This document shows positions 8,141 to 16,151 of a stretch of DNA of 64,000 nucleotides, in pieces. The stretch's first letter is position 1, and every line of letters starts with the position of its first letter. The stretch is from Acidimicrobiia bacterium. Its GTDB lineage: Bacteria; Actinomycetota; Acidimicrobiia; Spongiisociales; Spongiisociaceae. The notes beneath the pieces were generated by a model that saw only the letters and a list, made by a program, of their open reading frames with translations, made no database searches and had not been told where the DNA came from. The stretch is from contig VXMM01000018.1 in assembly GCA_009841105.1 (NCBI GenBank), forward strand, positions 61,770 to 125,769, written 5' to 3'. A program made the position numbers and the translations under genes.

Positions 8141-8308
8141 AGTGGTCTGCCCGCGGAACGGCGGTGGGTTGTGCGCCAGCACGGCGGTGTTCCCCGCAAA
8201 GGCCCGCTGACGAGGGCGTACCCGCAGCGGTCCGTTGAGGAGGCGGAACGCAGCGAGGGACGCCGATGGCAAGCAGAGCACGCCTGATTGTCTCGCAGGC
8301 AGACCACT
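8141..8308 (-). repeat. Dispersed TIR repeat, family 1, single copy (about 168 bp)
   Basis: The element is bounded by an 11-bp perfect terminal inverted repeat, AGTGGTCTGCC at 8141-8151 and GGCAGACCACT at 8298-8308. Its interior matches the reverse strand of the array at 63.5-64.0 kb. Shared blocks are GCTGACGA-GGCGTACCC, a GTTGAGGAG/GTTAAGGAG stretch and GAGCACGCC/GAACACGCC. It sits in the gap between the divergent usp gene and the upstream end of the transglutaminase region. It holds no transposase and fits a MITE-like or structured intergenic element. Confidence 0.75.
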
Positions 8309-8397
8309 GAGGTAGACGACCGGGCCGCGTCGGCTGGGTGCTCGCGATGACACCATCATCCCGCTCGACCGCGGCACGATCCCGGGTCCCGAGTGGT

Positions 8398-9303
8398 TCA
8401 GGGTGGCGCAGCGCCGGCCAGACGGATCACTCTGACCCTCACATCCAGGCCGGTGTTAGCGCCTCCTTCCACCACCCCGCGGGTCGGGGGGACATCCCGG
8501 TAGTCCCGGCCGACCGCGGTTCGCACGTAGCGGTGGTCGACCAGGGTGCGGTTGGTGGGGTCGAACTCCACCCATCCGAGTTCGGGGAGCCGGCATTCGA
8601 CCCAGGCATGGGTTGCCGTGCTGGTCGGTCCGTTCGCACCGTCGGCAGGATCGTCCGTGTGGAGGTAGCCCGACACGTAGCGCGTGGGGACACCCCATGA
8701 ACGGGCGATCGCGATCATGACATGGGCGTAGTCCTGGCAGACCCCTCGCCGGGTCGTAAGGATTTCGTCGATCGGTGAGTCCACCGATGTCGAGCCAGAC
8801 ACGTAATCGAAGGTGTCGTTCAGAGTCGAGGCGAGTTCGACCAGATCGGTCAGCGGGTCGGACCCCGGCTCGACTCCCACCTCGGAAACGAACTCGCTGA
8901 GAGCCGGCGTGGGACGGGTGCCAGGACTCGGTTGGGTGAATTGCCAAAGGGCGAGGTCGGTGGTCCACGATCGCACCGCCTCCCAGGCCTCCGGTTCGAG
9001 GCGTTGCGGCAGAGGTGGCGAGGGGGATACCTCGACGGTGGAGACCGATCCCACTTCGAGGCTGTCGTGCTTCTGGTTCACGGTGAGGACGTGGCGGGTA
9101 TTGCCGAACGGATCGGTCTCGGTGGTCAGCCGCCCCGGAGGGGTAGTGGTGATCCCGAATCCCAGCAACTGTTGGCCGGCGCCCTCGAGGGGGCGGAGGC
9201 AGAGCGACATGGTGCATCTCCGCACCGGCGAGTCATAGCCGAACCTGGTGAGGTGCTCGATGCGGTAGCGTGCCGCAGGGTCCGGACCAGCCGGAATGCT
9301 CAC
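8398..9303 (-). CDS. Transglutaminase-like cysteine protease-fold protein
   Basis: The 301-residue protein has an N-terminal beta-rich domain (YRIEHLTRFGYDSPV start typical of the bacterial transglutaminase-like N-terminal domain). A transglutaminase core follows, with the triad Cys189 (RRGVCQDYAH), His232 (ATHAWVE) and Asp248 (EFDPTN). It is the last gene of a three-gene minus-strand operon with the alpha-E and ATP-grasp genes, and its GTG start overlaps the alpha-E stop (GTGA). This trio is widely conserved and is thought to make or process peptides or amide bonds. The substrate is unknown. Confidence 0.88.
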   Translation of the reverse strand: MSIPAGPDPAARYRIEHLTRFGYDSPVRRCTMSLCLRPLEGAGQQLLGFGITTTPPGRLTTETDPFGNTRHVLTVNQKHDSLEVGSVSTVEVSPSPPLPQRLEPEAWEAVRSWTTDLALWQFTQPSPGTRPTPALSEFVSEVGVEPGSDPLTDLVELASTLNDTFDYVSGSTSVDSPIDEILTTRRGVCQDYAHVMIAIARSWGVPTRYVSGYLHTDDPADGANGPTSTATHAWVECRLPELGWVEFDPTNRTLVDHRYVRTAVGRDYRDVPPTRGVVEGGANTGLDVRVRVIRLAGAAPP

Positions 9304-10286
9304 TGGTCGAACCCGCCGACGCGAGGCGGCCGGGTAACCACCGGATAGTCGAAGTAGGTCTCGGTGACCAGGTCGTGGAGCCGTCGGCTGGCGTTCCTGA
9401 ACTCGGCGAACAGGCCTTCGGCGTCGATCGTCCTGGGCCAGGCGGAGCGAAGCAGGTCTGACATGAAGTCTGCCTGGGATCGGGCCTGGGAGGTGGCGGT
9501 GCGGTCGGGACCCTGCCCGATGGCTGACAATTCCCGATGCAGTCCCAGGACCGACATGCTTAGCGAGTCGGGGAGTTGCGGGTTGGACACGAGTAGGTCC
9601 AGCACCCGGCCGGCATCGATCTCAAGGCCATCGCCCTTCTGATACGCCTCGAAGGCATGAAACAGGCGGAGCAGGCTGGTCCAGTAGGCATCCACGGGAA
9701 CCTCGAACAGGCGCACCGCGGCGATCTGGGCGCCCAGCAAGGAGGCCACTAACTCGGCTCGTTCCAGGAAGCTACCCATCCGGATGAAGTGCCAGCCCTG
9801 ATCCCGGTACATGGTGGATGAGCTGACGCCTCGAAACGCGTCGATGTCAACCTCTACGGTCGCGTAGAACTGCTCGGGCGTAGACGCCCAGATGTTCTGG
9901 ATCTCCAGGTCGCGGAGCCGTAGGTACGACCTGTTGAGAGATGCCCACATCTCCGCGGAGATGAGGTGTCGCACCTGGCGGGCGTTCTCTCGAGCCCGGG
10001 CGAAACAGTTCCTGATCGAGTCGGGTGTGGTGGGTTCGAAGGTGAGATCATCGGCCAGGGTGAATGAATCGGCCAGGGTGTAGTACTCGTCGGCTTCCGT
10101 GTCGAGGGGTCCCGGATGCGGTCGCCTTCCCAGCGCGCCATAGATCCGGTGCCATCCGAAGTAGATGTCCCGAACCGGGCTGTCCACCAGTGACTCGGTC
10201 TGCTGGCGCATGAGCCGGGCCAGATGGCCGGCCCGCTCCAGGTACCGGCCGATCCAGTAAAGGCTCTCGGCGCTGCGGGCCAGCAT
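9300..10286 (-). CDS. Alpha-E domain protein
   Basis: The 328-residue all-helical protein matches the alpha-E family that partners circularly permuted ATP-grasp enzymes. It opens with MLARSAESLYWIGRYLERAGHLARL, the signature start of the family, and keeps the paired Arg/Glu helices (SFLERAELVASLL around the centre). The ATG at 10286 is chosen. The longer frame to 10511 runs through the ATP-grasp gene and a repeat remnant. It is coupled to the transglutaminase gene by a 4-base overlap and lies 52 bases after the ATP-grasp stop. The alpha-E domain probably scaffolds the ligase. No catalytic activity is established. Confidence 0.88.
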   Translation of the reverse strand: MLARSAESLYWIGRYLERAGHLARLMRQQTESLVDSPVRDIYFGWHRIYGALGRRPHPGPLDTEADEYYTLADSFTLADDLTFEPTTPDSIRNCFARARENARQVRHLISAEMWASLNRSYLRLRDLEIQNIWASTPEQFYATVEVDIDAFRGVSSSTMYRDQGWHFIRMGSFLERAELVASLLGAQIAAVRLFEVPVDAYWTSLLRLFHAFEAYQKGDGLEIDAGRVLDLLVSNPQLPDSLSMSVLGLHRELSAIGQGPDRTATSQARSQADFMSDLLRSAWPRTIDAEGLFAEFRNASRRLHDLVTETYFDYPVVTRPPRVGGFDQ

Positions 10287-10290
10287 GGCT

Positions 10291-10340
10291 AGTGACCGGT
10301 CTGTGGAACGTCGGTCGGGTTGTTTCGCACGCAGACCACT
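10291..10340. repeat. 50-bp remnant of repeat family 1 between two operon genes
   Basis: This stretch begins AGTGACCGGTCTGTGG and ends GCAGACCACT. The left end resembles the start of the 63.5-kb array copies (GTGGTCGGTCTGTG). The right end, read on the minus strand, matches the terminus of the 8.1-kb copy (AGTGGTCTGC-TGCGA). It fills nearly the whole gap between the ATP-grasp stop and the alpha-E start. The terminal CT supplies two bases of the ATP-grasp TAG stop codon. It looks like an internally deleted element. Confidence 0.5.
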
Positions 10341-11775
10341 AATCCTTCTCCAGTACCCAGAAGTCCTTGGCGCCTCCCCCCTGGCTGGAGTTGACGACCA
10401 GGCTCCCCCGACGCAGGGCGATCCGGCAGAACGCCCCCGGCACGATGCGGGTCTCGCTTCCCGACAGGATGAAAGGCCGCAGGTCCACATGGCGAGGTTC
10501 GAGCCGGCCATCGATCAGGCAGGGCGCCCGGGACAGGGCCAGCGTGGGTTGGGCGACGAAGCCGGCCGGATCCTGGCGCAGCAGAGAGGCGAACCGGTTA
10601 CGTTCCTCGGCATCGGCATGGGGACCGACCAGCATCCCGTAGCCGCCGGACTCGCCCACCCGCTTCACCACGAGATGTTCCAGGTTGTCCAGGGTGTATT
10701 CGAGATCCTCGGGGCGGCGGCACAGGTAGGTGTCGACATTGGCGATGAGCGGCTCCTCCGCCAGGTAGTAGCGGATCATGTCGGGGACGAAGGCATACAC
10801 GCTCTTGTCATCGGCCACCCCCGTGCCAGGGGCGTTGACGACCGATACGTTGCCCAGCCGGGCGGCATGTAGCAGGCCGGGAGAGCCGAGTAGCGAGTCC
10901 GGACGGAATACGAGCGGGTCGAGGAAGTCATCGTCGATCCGGCGGTAGATGACGTCCACCCGCCGCAGACCCGTCGTGGTGCGCATGTACACGTGACCGT
11001 CTTCGACCACCAGGTCCCGGCCCTCCACCAACTCGGCGCCGATCTGGCGGGCCAGGAACATGTGCTCGTAGAAGGCCGAGTTGTAGACCCCGGGGGTGAG
11101 GAGGGCGATGGTCGGGTCGTCACAACCTTCGGGTGCCATCTCGCGGAGGGTCTGGCGCAGGACCAGTCCGTAGTTCTCCACGGCTCCCACACGGGAACGC
11201 CGGTAGAGGAGACGCATGGCCGACTTGGTGGCCTTTCGGATGGCGATCATGTAGGAGACGCCTGAGGGAACACGCAGGTTGTCCTCTAGAACCCGGAAAC
11301 CGTCCACCGTCCGGACCAGGTCGGTGCCGCAGACGGCCACCCAGACTCCCCTGGGGGCCTCGAAGCCCTGCATCTCGATGCGGTATTGGGGGCAACCGAA
11401 GATCATGTCCGGCGGGATGACTCCATCGGAGATGATCCGGGCCGAACTGTAGATGTCGCGGAGGAAGGCGTTGAGCGCGGCCAGGCGCTGCTCGAGCCCC
11501 TTCGCTAGGCCTCGCCACTCCGAACCCGCCATCACCCGCGGGATGCAGTCGATCGGGATGATGCGCTCGTCGGCCTCGTCGTCGCCGTAGACGGTAAAGG
11601 TGATGCCTTCATGGGTGAAAGACCGGGTGACCCACTCGCCGACCGCGTTCAAGTCCTCGTCGGAAGCGTCCAGGAGAGTCTCGTAGAGATCCCTGCCGTG
11701 GGGACGGGGAGTCCCGTCGGGCCGGAACAGCTCGTCGTAGATGTCCGTGTCGAGGTCGTAGCCGTCGAAATTCAT
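10339..11775 (-). CDS. Circularly permuted ATP-grasp type 2 protein
   Basis: This is a predicted ATP-dependent ligase of the family found with alpha-E and transglutaminase-like partners. The 478-residue product has the expected length. It shows the typical start YDELFRPDGTPRPHGRDLYE, GITFTVYGDDE, the segment ALLTPGVYNSAFYEHMFLA, GRDLVVEDGHVYMRTT, and the glycine-rich GESGGYGMLVGP near residue 385. The final SSQGGGAKDFWVL is also typical. The ATG at 11775 is chosen. The frame stays open to 12645 but there it is only antisense to the flavin reductase gene. It is the first gene of the operon. The last codons and stop run into a family 1 repeat remnant. Confidence 0.88.
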   Translation of the reverse strand: MNFDGYDLDTDIYDELFRPDGTPRPHGRDLYETLLDASDEDLNAVGEWVTRSFTHEGITFTVYGDDEADERIIPIDCIPRVMAGSEWRGLAKGLEQRLAALNAFLRDIYSSARIISDGVIPPDMIFGCPQYRIEMQGFEAPRGVWVAVCGTDLVRTVDGFRVLEDNLRVPSGVSYMIAIRKATKSAMRLLYRRSRVGAVENYGLVLRQTLREMAPEGCDDPTIALLTPGVYNSAFYEHMFLARQIGAELVEGRDLVVEDGHVYMRTTTGLRRVDVIYRRIDDDFLDPLVFRPDSLLGSPGLLHAARLGNVSVVNAPGTGVADDKSVYAFVPDMIRYYLAEEPLIANVDTYLCRRPEDLEYTLDNLEHLVVKRVGESGGYGMLVGPHADAEERNRFASLLRQDPAGFVAQPTLALSRAPCLIDGRLEPRHVDLRPFILSGSETRIVPGAFCRIALRRGSLVVNSSQGGGAKDFWVLEKD

Positions 11776-11917
11776 GCTGGTGAGCCCGGCGGGCGCGCCG
11801 GGCGGATCACCCTTCTCCAACGGTATGTTCGCTGCCCGCCATCCACCCTTGTCCGGATCGGTCAACCGGTTCCGGAAGCATACCGACACCGGACCGGACT
11901 GGGCGGCCGGGTGTAAC

Positions 11918-12445
11918 GTGGGCTCCGAGTCGATTAGGAGGGACCTAATAGAGGCGGCATTGATCAACCGGGTCACGTGGATGATCCCCAATGCTCTGGC
12001 TCTGGTGGGCTCGAGGGCCGGGGACGAATGGAACGGGATGACCACCTCCTGGATCACCCAGCTGTCGATGGAGCCGGTGGTGATCGGGATCGGGGTGGAT
12101 AACAAGGCCGTTACCCATCGGCTGATCTCCGAAGGGGGTTCCTTCAGTGTCAACCTGTGGTCACCGGATGATCGGAGGGTATTCGTCAAGTTCTCGAAGC
12201 CCGCTACCAAGGAGGGGATGACCCTCAACGGTCGGGTGATCCGGGAGGGGGTTACCGGGGTTCCGATCTTCGAGGATGCCATCGCCTGGATGGAGTGCGA
12301 GGTGAGGCGGGCGATCGACTTCGGGACCCATACGCTCTTCGCCGGAGAGTTAGTGGACGCGGGCGTGAAGGACCAGCCCGGGCGGGCTGCCTGGATGGGA
12401 GACACGCGCATGAAGTACGGGGGTGTGAAGCGGGGCGGCCACTGA
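11918..12445 (+). CDS. Flavin reductase-like (FMN-binding split barrel) protein
   Basis: This is a predicted FMN-binding oxidoreductase of the NADH:flavin reductase family, which supplies reduced flavin to monooxygenases. The product shows ALALVGSRAGDEWNGMTTSWITQLSMEPVVIGIGV at the start of the barrel, then GSFSVNLWS and the late segment HTLFAGELVDA. The start is uncertain. GTG 11918 and TTG 11960 are in frame. A strong AGGAGGG at 11936-11942 lies too close to neither, and the best-spaced codon after it is ATA (11948). The gene is divergent from the ATP-grasp operon and is followed 29 bases later by an SDR gene, so the two may share a transcript. Confidence 0.78.
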   Translation: MGSESIRRDLIEAALINRVTWMIPNALALVGSRAGDEWNGMTTSWITQLSMEPVVIGIGVDNKAVTHRLISEGGSFSVNLWSPDDRRVFVKFSKPATKEGMTLNGRVIREGVTGVPIFEDAIAWMECEVRRAIDFGTHTLFAGELVDAGVKDQPGRAAWMGDTRMKYGGVKRGGH

Positions 12446-12474
12446 TGGACCGGCCAGGGCCGGGTAGCTGACGG

Positions 12475-13233
12475 ATGGAGGCGCGCCTCGACGGGCGGGT
12501 GGCGGTGATCACCGGCGCCTCGCGGGGGATCGGAGAAGCTATTGCGGCTGCCATGCTGGCGGCGGGCGCTCGGGGCGTGGTGATCACCAGCCGCAAGCCC
12601 GAGAACATCGCGGGAGCGGCCGACCGGCTGGGTCAGTCGGATCAAGTGGCGGCAGTGGTGGCTCGATCTGATACCGAGGATGGCGCTGCCAAGGCGGTAG
12701 GCACCGCCATCGAACGCTTCGGGTCCTGCGATGTGCTGGTCAACAACGCTGCGACCAATCCCGCCTACGGGCCGCTCACGGACGTGGACCTGGGTGCCGT
12801 GAAGCGGACCTGGGAGATCAACCTGCTGGGCCCGCTCCTCTACGCACGGGCCGCCTGGGCCGCCGGGATGCGCGACCGCGGCGGGGTGATCTGCAACATC
12901 GCCTCCGTGGGCGGTCGGCTACCGGGACAAGGCATGGGCGCCTACAACATCTCCAAGGCCGGCCTCATCTACATGACCCGGCACCTGGCCTACGAGTTGG
13001 CGCCCACCGTCCGCGTGGTAGGGGTGGCGCCCGGAGTGGTTAGGACCCGCCTGTCGAGAGTCCTCTGGGAGGATGAGGAACGAGGTGCGGCCATGCACCC
13101 GCTGGGACGCATCGGCGAGCCCCTCGACGTGGCTTCGGCGGTGGTGTTCCTGTGCTCCGATCAGGCGTCCTGGGTGACCGGAGTGACCCTCGATGTAGAC
13201 GGCGGGATCGCTCACTCCTCCCCCTACGTGTAA
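12475..13233 (+). CDS. Short-chain dehydrogenase/reductase (SDR)
   Basis: This is a classical NAD(P)H-dependent oxidoreductase of 252 residues. Cofactor loop TGASRGIG is at 13-20, NNAA at 90-93, catalytic Ser144 in NIASVGG, and Tyr157/Lys161 in YNISK. The C-terminus VTGVTLDVDGGI is standard for FabG-like SDRs. The Arg40 after the second strand (ITSRKPE) favours NADP(H). The substrate cannot be assigned. The enzyme follows a flavin reductase-like gene in the same direction with a short gap. Confidence 0.9.
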   Translation: MEARLDGRVAVITGASRGIGEAIAAAMLAAGARGVVITSRKPENIAGAADRLGQSDQVAAVVARSDTEDGAAKAVGTAIERFGSCDVLVNNAATNPAYGPLTDVDLGAVKRTWEINLLGPLLYARAAWAAGMRDRGGVICNIASVGGRLPGQGMGAYNISKAGLIYMTRHLAYELAPTVRVVGVAPGVVRTRLSRVLWEDEERGAAMHPLGRIGEPLDVASAVVFLCSDQASWVTGVTLDVDGGIAHSSPYV

Positions 13234-13289
13234 CGGGCGCCGGCTGACCGGACGCGGGTACACCGCTGGAGGGGTGGCCGACGGAAGGG

Positions 13290-16118
13290 CTAGCTGTCCC
13301 TGGTGATCGTGAAAACGTCCGTGCGGTCGTCGGCGGAACGAACCGTGATGGTGTAGCCGCCGACCGAGATGCTCTCGCCCTCGGTGAGCAACGGATACTC
13401 CTTGAAGTGGAGGATGGGATAGGGGTTGCCGGAGTGTCCGATCACCCGGATGGGCATCTGTCCGGCGGAGCGGGCGGCGTCCACGACGTAGACGAGCACG
13501 CCGCCGCCGGCGAGGGTGGGGAGGGTGGTGGTGGCGCCGTCGCCGTACCTGTATTCGTGCCTTGCGTCGAAACCGATCCGGCGGCGGCTTTCGATGATGA
13601 CGATTTCCGTGTCCGAGAGCGGGACGCCGACCATGGCGGTCCCGAAGCCGGGCGAGGCGACTGGCTGAAGGGCGACGGTGACGGTCTTCCCGGTCTCGAG
13701 ACCGGTGACGCAGCGGACCTGGCCGGGCTGGAGCCAACCGAGTTGCCATCGGCTCCACGCGAGCATTTCCCGGGCCTGCAGGTCATATGCGTGGGCGGTG
13801 TGGCGACGTCCGTCCGGAAAACGGATCTCATGGGCTAGGCGTGGGTCGCCGACGCTAGCGAGAAAGTTGGCCCAGAGACCCATCAGGCCGATCTGGTTGG
13901 CCACCCACCTTCTCCCCGGGGGTGGCACGGGGTGATCGCGCAGGGAACTGTCCGAGGGATACAGATCCAGCAGCCCGAGCATGTGCGCCAGCTCATGTGC
14001 GGCGACCAAACCCCATTCAAGGGGTTGGCGCGGCTCGGGCACGGACAGGAAGTTGATCCGTACCCTTGAGAGGGGCCCCTCCTCCGTTCGGATGCTCCCC
14101 GTGGCGAGCCCGTTGCCGAAGTGCGAGCTGGGCATCACCACCATCACGGCGTCGTGGTCGGTGAAGTCGAACTCCGGGTCCGCGAGCCGCACCGCCTCCG
14201 CATCAGGGTCAAGCAGGATCCGTCGTGTCGGAGTTGTTGAAGTTCCCAGATAACTCCGATAGCCGTGCGGGGCCCGTAGCCACCGGTGCAGTGGCGTGAA
14301 CTCCGTCTTGAGGAGGCCGTAGCTGGCGGTCTCGAGATATGTCTCGATGTAGGGCAGGCCCAACTCCGCCTCTTGTCGTGTGGTGTGGCGCGCCTGGGCA
14401 TCCGGGAAGTCCAGGAACAACACCGCCACCCGGACTGTGCCCGTCGACGGTATTCGACTTCGAAGCGGGAATCCGGCGGGACCGGGCAGACGGCAGCTAT
14501 CCGGATCCGGTTGGCCAGGGCTGACGTATTGGTATACCTCTACGGGCGTTTCTATTACCTGGGTGGGCGCGGTACGCCCGTCCTCGGGGCTCTGACCCCA
14601 GCAGGTGATGGCGCCGCCTGCGTGCAGCCCGCACGAATGCCGGTCTCCCAATGCGATGGCGCTGAACGTTCCTTCCGGAGGGTCGGCCCGCCCGTGTTCG
14701 TCGTAACCCCAGCAGACCACCGAACTGTCGGTGATGACTCCACAAGAGTGTTGCCAGCCGGCCGCTATGGCGCGGAAGCGCTTGGCAGGGGCATTGGCTT
14801 GTGCCGCGTGGTCGGCGCCCCAGCACACGCCGACGCCATCGGTGCGCACGCCGCATGAGTACCAGTTGCCGGCTGCGATGGTGAGGAACCGTCCAGTTGG
14901 TGGGTCGGCCTGGCCATCGTTGTCGGCGCCCCAGCAGGTCAGGGTCTGGTCGGTATGTCGGAGCCCGCACGTGTGCCATTCCCCGGCCGCGACGGCGGCG
15001 AACTCACCAGGCGGCGGGTTTGCCTGACCTGCGTGGTCGGCGCCCCAGCAAGCGACGGTCCGGTCGGTTCGGATAGCGCACGAATGATCGCCCCCCGCGG
15101 TGACGGCGATGAACCTCCCCTCCGGCGCTCCGGCTGCTCCCCGGCCGTCCCAACCCCAGCAGACGATCTCCTGGCGGGCGTCGATGCCGCAGGTGTGGCT
15201 CCGACCGGCGGCCACCGCCACGAACTCCCCGTCCGGTGGTGCGGCCTGGCCCTTCCCGTTGTCCCCCCAGCAGGTCACCGTGCGATCTCTGCGTATGCCG
15301 CAGGAGTGATCCCAACCGACCGCTACCGCGGTGAAGTCACCCTCGTCGGGTGGTATGAGGGTGCCGGCGTCCCCGGACGGGATGGCGCCGGCGAACCGGA
15401 GAGCGCGGGTCAGGAAGGTGGCCATCTGCGCACGAGTGGTGGCCCGTCCAGGGCAGTAGCGGGCCGGATCGACGGCGCACCCGGAGGTGATGCTGGCCGC
15501 GGCCAAGGAGTTTATGTCCGGCAGGTGAGTGGCGCTCTGCCCGACGTCGGTGAACCCTGCGTCCGGCACGGATGGCAGCCGGAAGGCGCGGGTCAGGAAG
15601 GTGGCCATCTGCGCGCGGGTGACCGGGGAGTCGGGACAGAAGCGGGCCGGTTCCACCTCGCATCCCCGGGTGATTCCCAGATCTGCGAGGCGTTCCACAT
15701 GGACCGCCCACCACGCATCCCCGTCGACGTCGGCGAACCGAGGCCGCGCTGTCGGAGTAGGGTCCGCGCCGTCCAGTGCCCGGATTAGCCAAACCGCCAT
15801 TACCCAGCGCTGGATGGGTAGATCAGGACAGAACCGGCGTGGCGCGCACTCCGTTCCCTCGAAGACCCCCCTCGCGGCCAGGTTCTCCACGTTATCCCGG
15901 TGCGTACCCGCCTCGTCGATGTCGGAGAACCGGTCGGTGGTCCGCAGGCTCGCATCCTCGCCGGTTCCTGAGACGGACTCCCCGAGCTCCCAGGCCGGCG
16001 CCGGGATCGGTTGCAAGCCCCCGATCATGAGCAGCACGGTGAACACCACCAGGAGACCGCGGGTTTGTCGTCGGCGCGGGTACCGGGCTTCACCGCGCCT
16101 GTCGACGGTTCTGGTCAC
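13290..16118 (-). CDS. Secreted M6-like metalloprotease with SLH-like and RCC1 repeats
   Basis: This is a 942-residue exported multidomain protein. A basic leader and hydrophobic segment (GLLVVFTVLLMIGGL) form the signal. Three cysteine-containing SLH-like repeats follow (to about 215), then seven RCC1-type repeats of about 37 residues, each with HSCG(I/L/V)...VTCWG. The last part resembles immune-inhibitor-A (M6) peptidases: VAVLFLDFPDAQA, then the zinc motif HELAH at about 708-712 followed by MLGLLDLYP, and a C-terminal beta domain. The RCC1 propeller may bind substrate, while SLH-like repeats keep the protein at the cell surface. It starts 34 bases downstream of the lhr stop on the same strand. 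Confidence 0.82.
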   Translation of the reverse strand: MTRTVDRRGEARYPRRRQTRGLLVVFTVLLMIGGLQPIPAPAWELGESVSGTGEDASLRTTDRFSDIDEAGTHRDNVENLAARGVFEGTECAPRRFCPDLPIQRWVMAVWLIRALDGADPTPTARPRFADVDGDAWWAVHVERLADLGITRGCEVEPARFCPDSPVTRAQMATFLTRAFRLPSVPDAGFTDVGQSATHLPDINSLAAASITSGCAVDPARYCPGRATTRAQMATFLTRALRFAGAIPSGDAGTLIPPDEGDFTAVAVGWDHSCGIRRDRTVTCWGDNGKGQAAPPDGEFVAVAAGRSHTCGIDARQEIVCWGWDGRGAAGAPEGRFIAVTAGGDHSCAIRTDRTVACWGADHAGQANPPPGEFAAVAAGEWHTCGLRHTDQTLTCWGADNDGQADPPTGRFLTIAAGNWYSCGVRTDGVGVCWGADHAAQANAPAKRFRAIAAGWQHSCGVITDSSVVCWGYDEHGRADPPEGTFSAIALGDRHSCGLHAGGAITCWGQSPEDGRTAPTQVIETPVEVYQYVSPGQPDPDSCRLPGPAGFPLRSRIPSTGTVRVAVLFLDFPDAQARHTTRQEAELGLPYIETYLETASYGLLKTEFTPLHRWLRAPHGYRSYLGTSTTPTRRILLDPDAEAVRLADPEFDFTDHDAVMVVMPSSHFGNGLATGSIRTEEGPLSRVRINFLSVPEPRQPLEWGLVAAHELAHMLGLLDLYPSDSSLRDHPVPPPGRRWVANQIGLMGLWANFLASVGDPRLAHEIRFPDGRRHTAHAYDLQAREMLAWSRWQLGWLQPGQVRCVTGLETGKTVTVALQPVASPGFGTAMVGVPLSDTEIVIIESRRRIGFDARHEYRYGDGATTTLPTLAGGGVLVYVVDAARSAGQMPIRVIGHSGNPYPILHFKEYPLLTEGESISVGGYTITVRSADDRTDVFTITRDS

Positions 16119-16151
16119 TCGACGTAGGCTACCCGGGTCCCGAACCGCCCC

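Noticed and set aside
11776..12645. N-terminal extension of the ATP-grasp gene
   Set aside because: This part of the open frame lies opposite the flavin reductase gene and has no family resemblance. The family start is at 11775.
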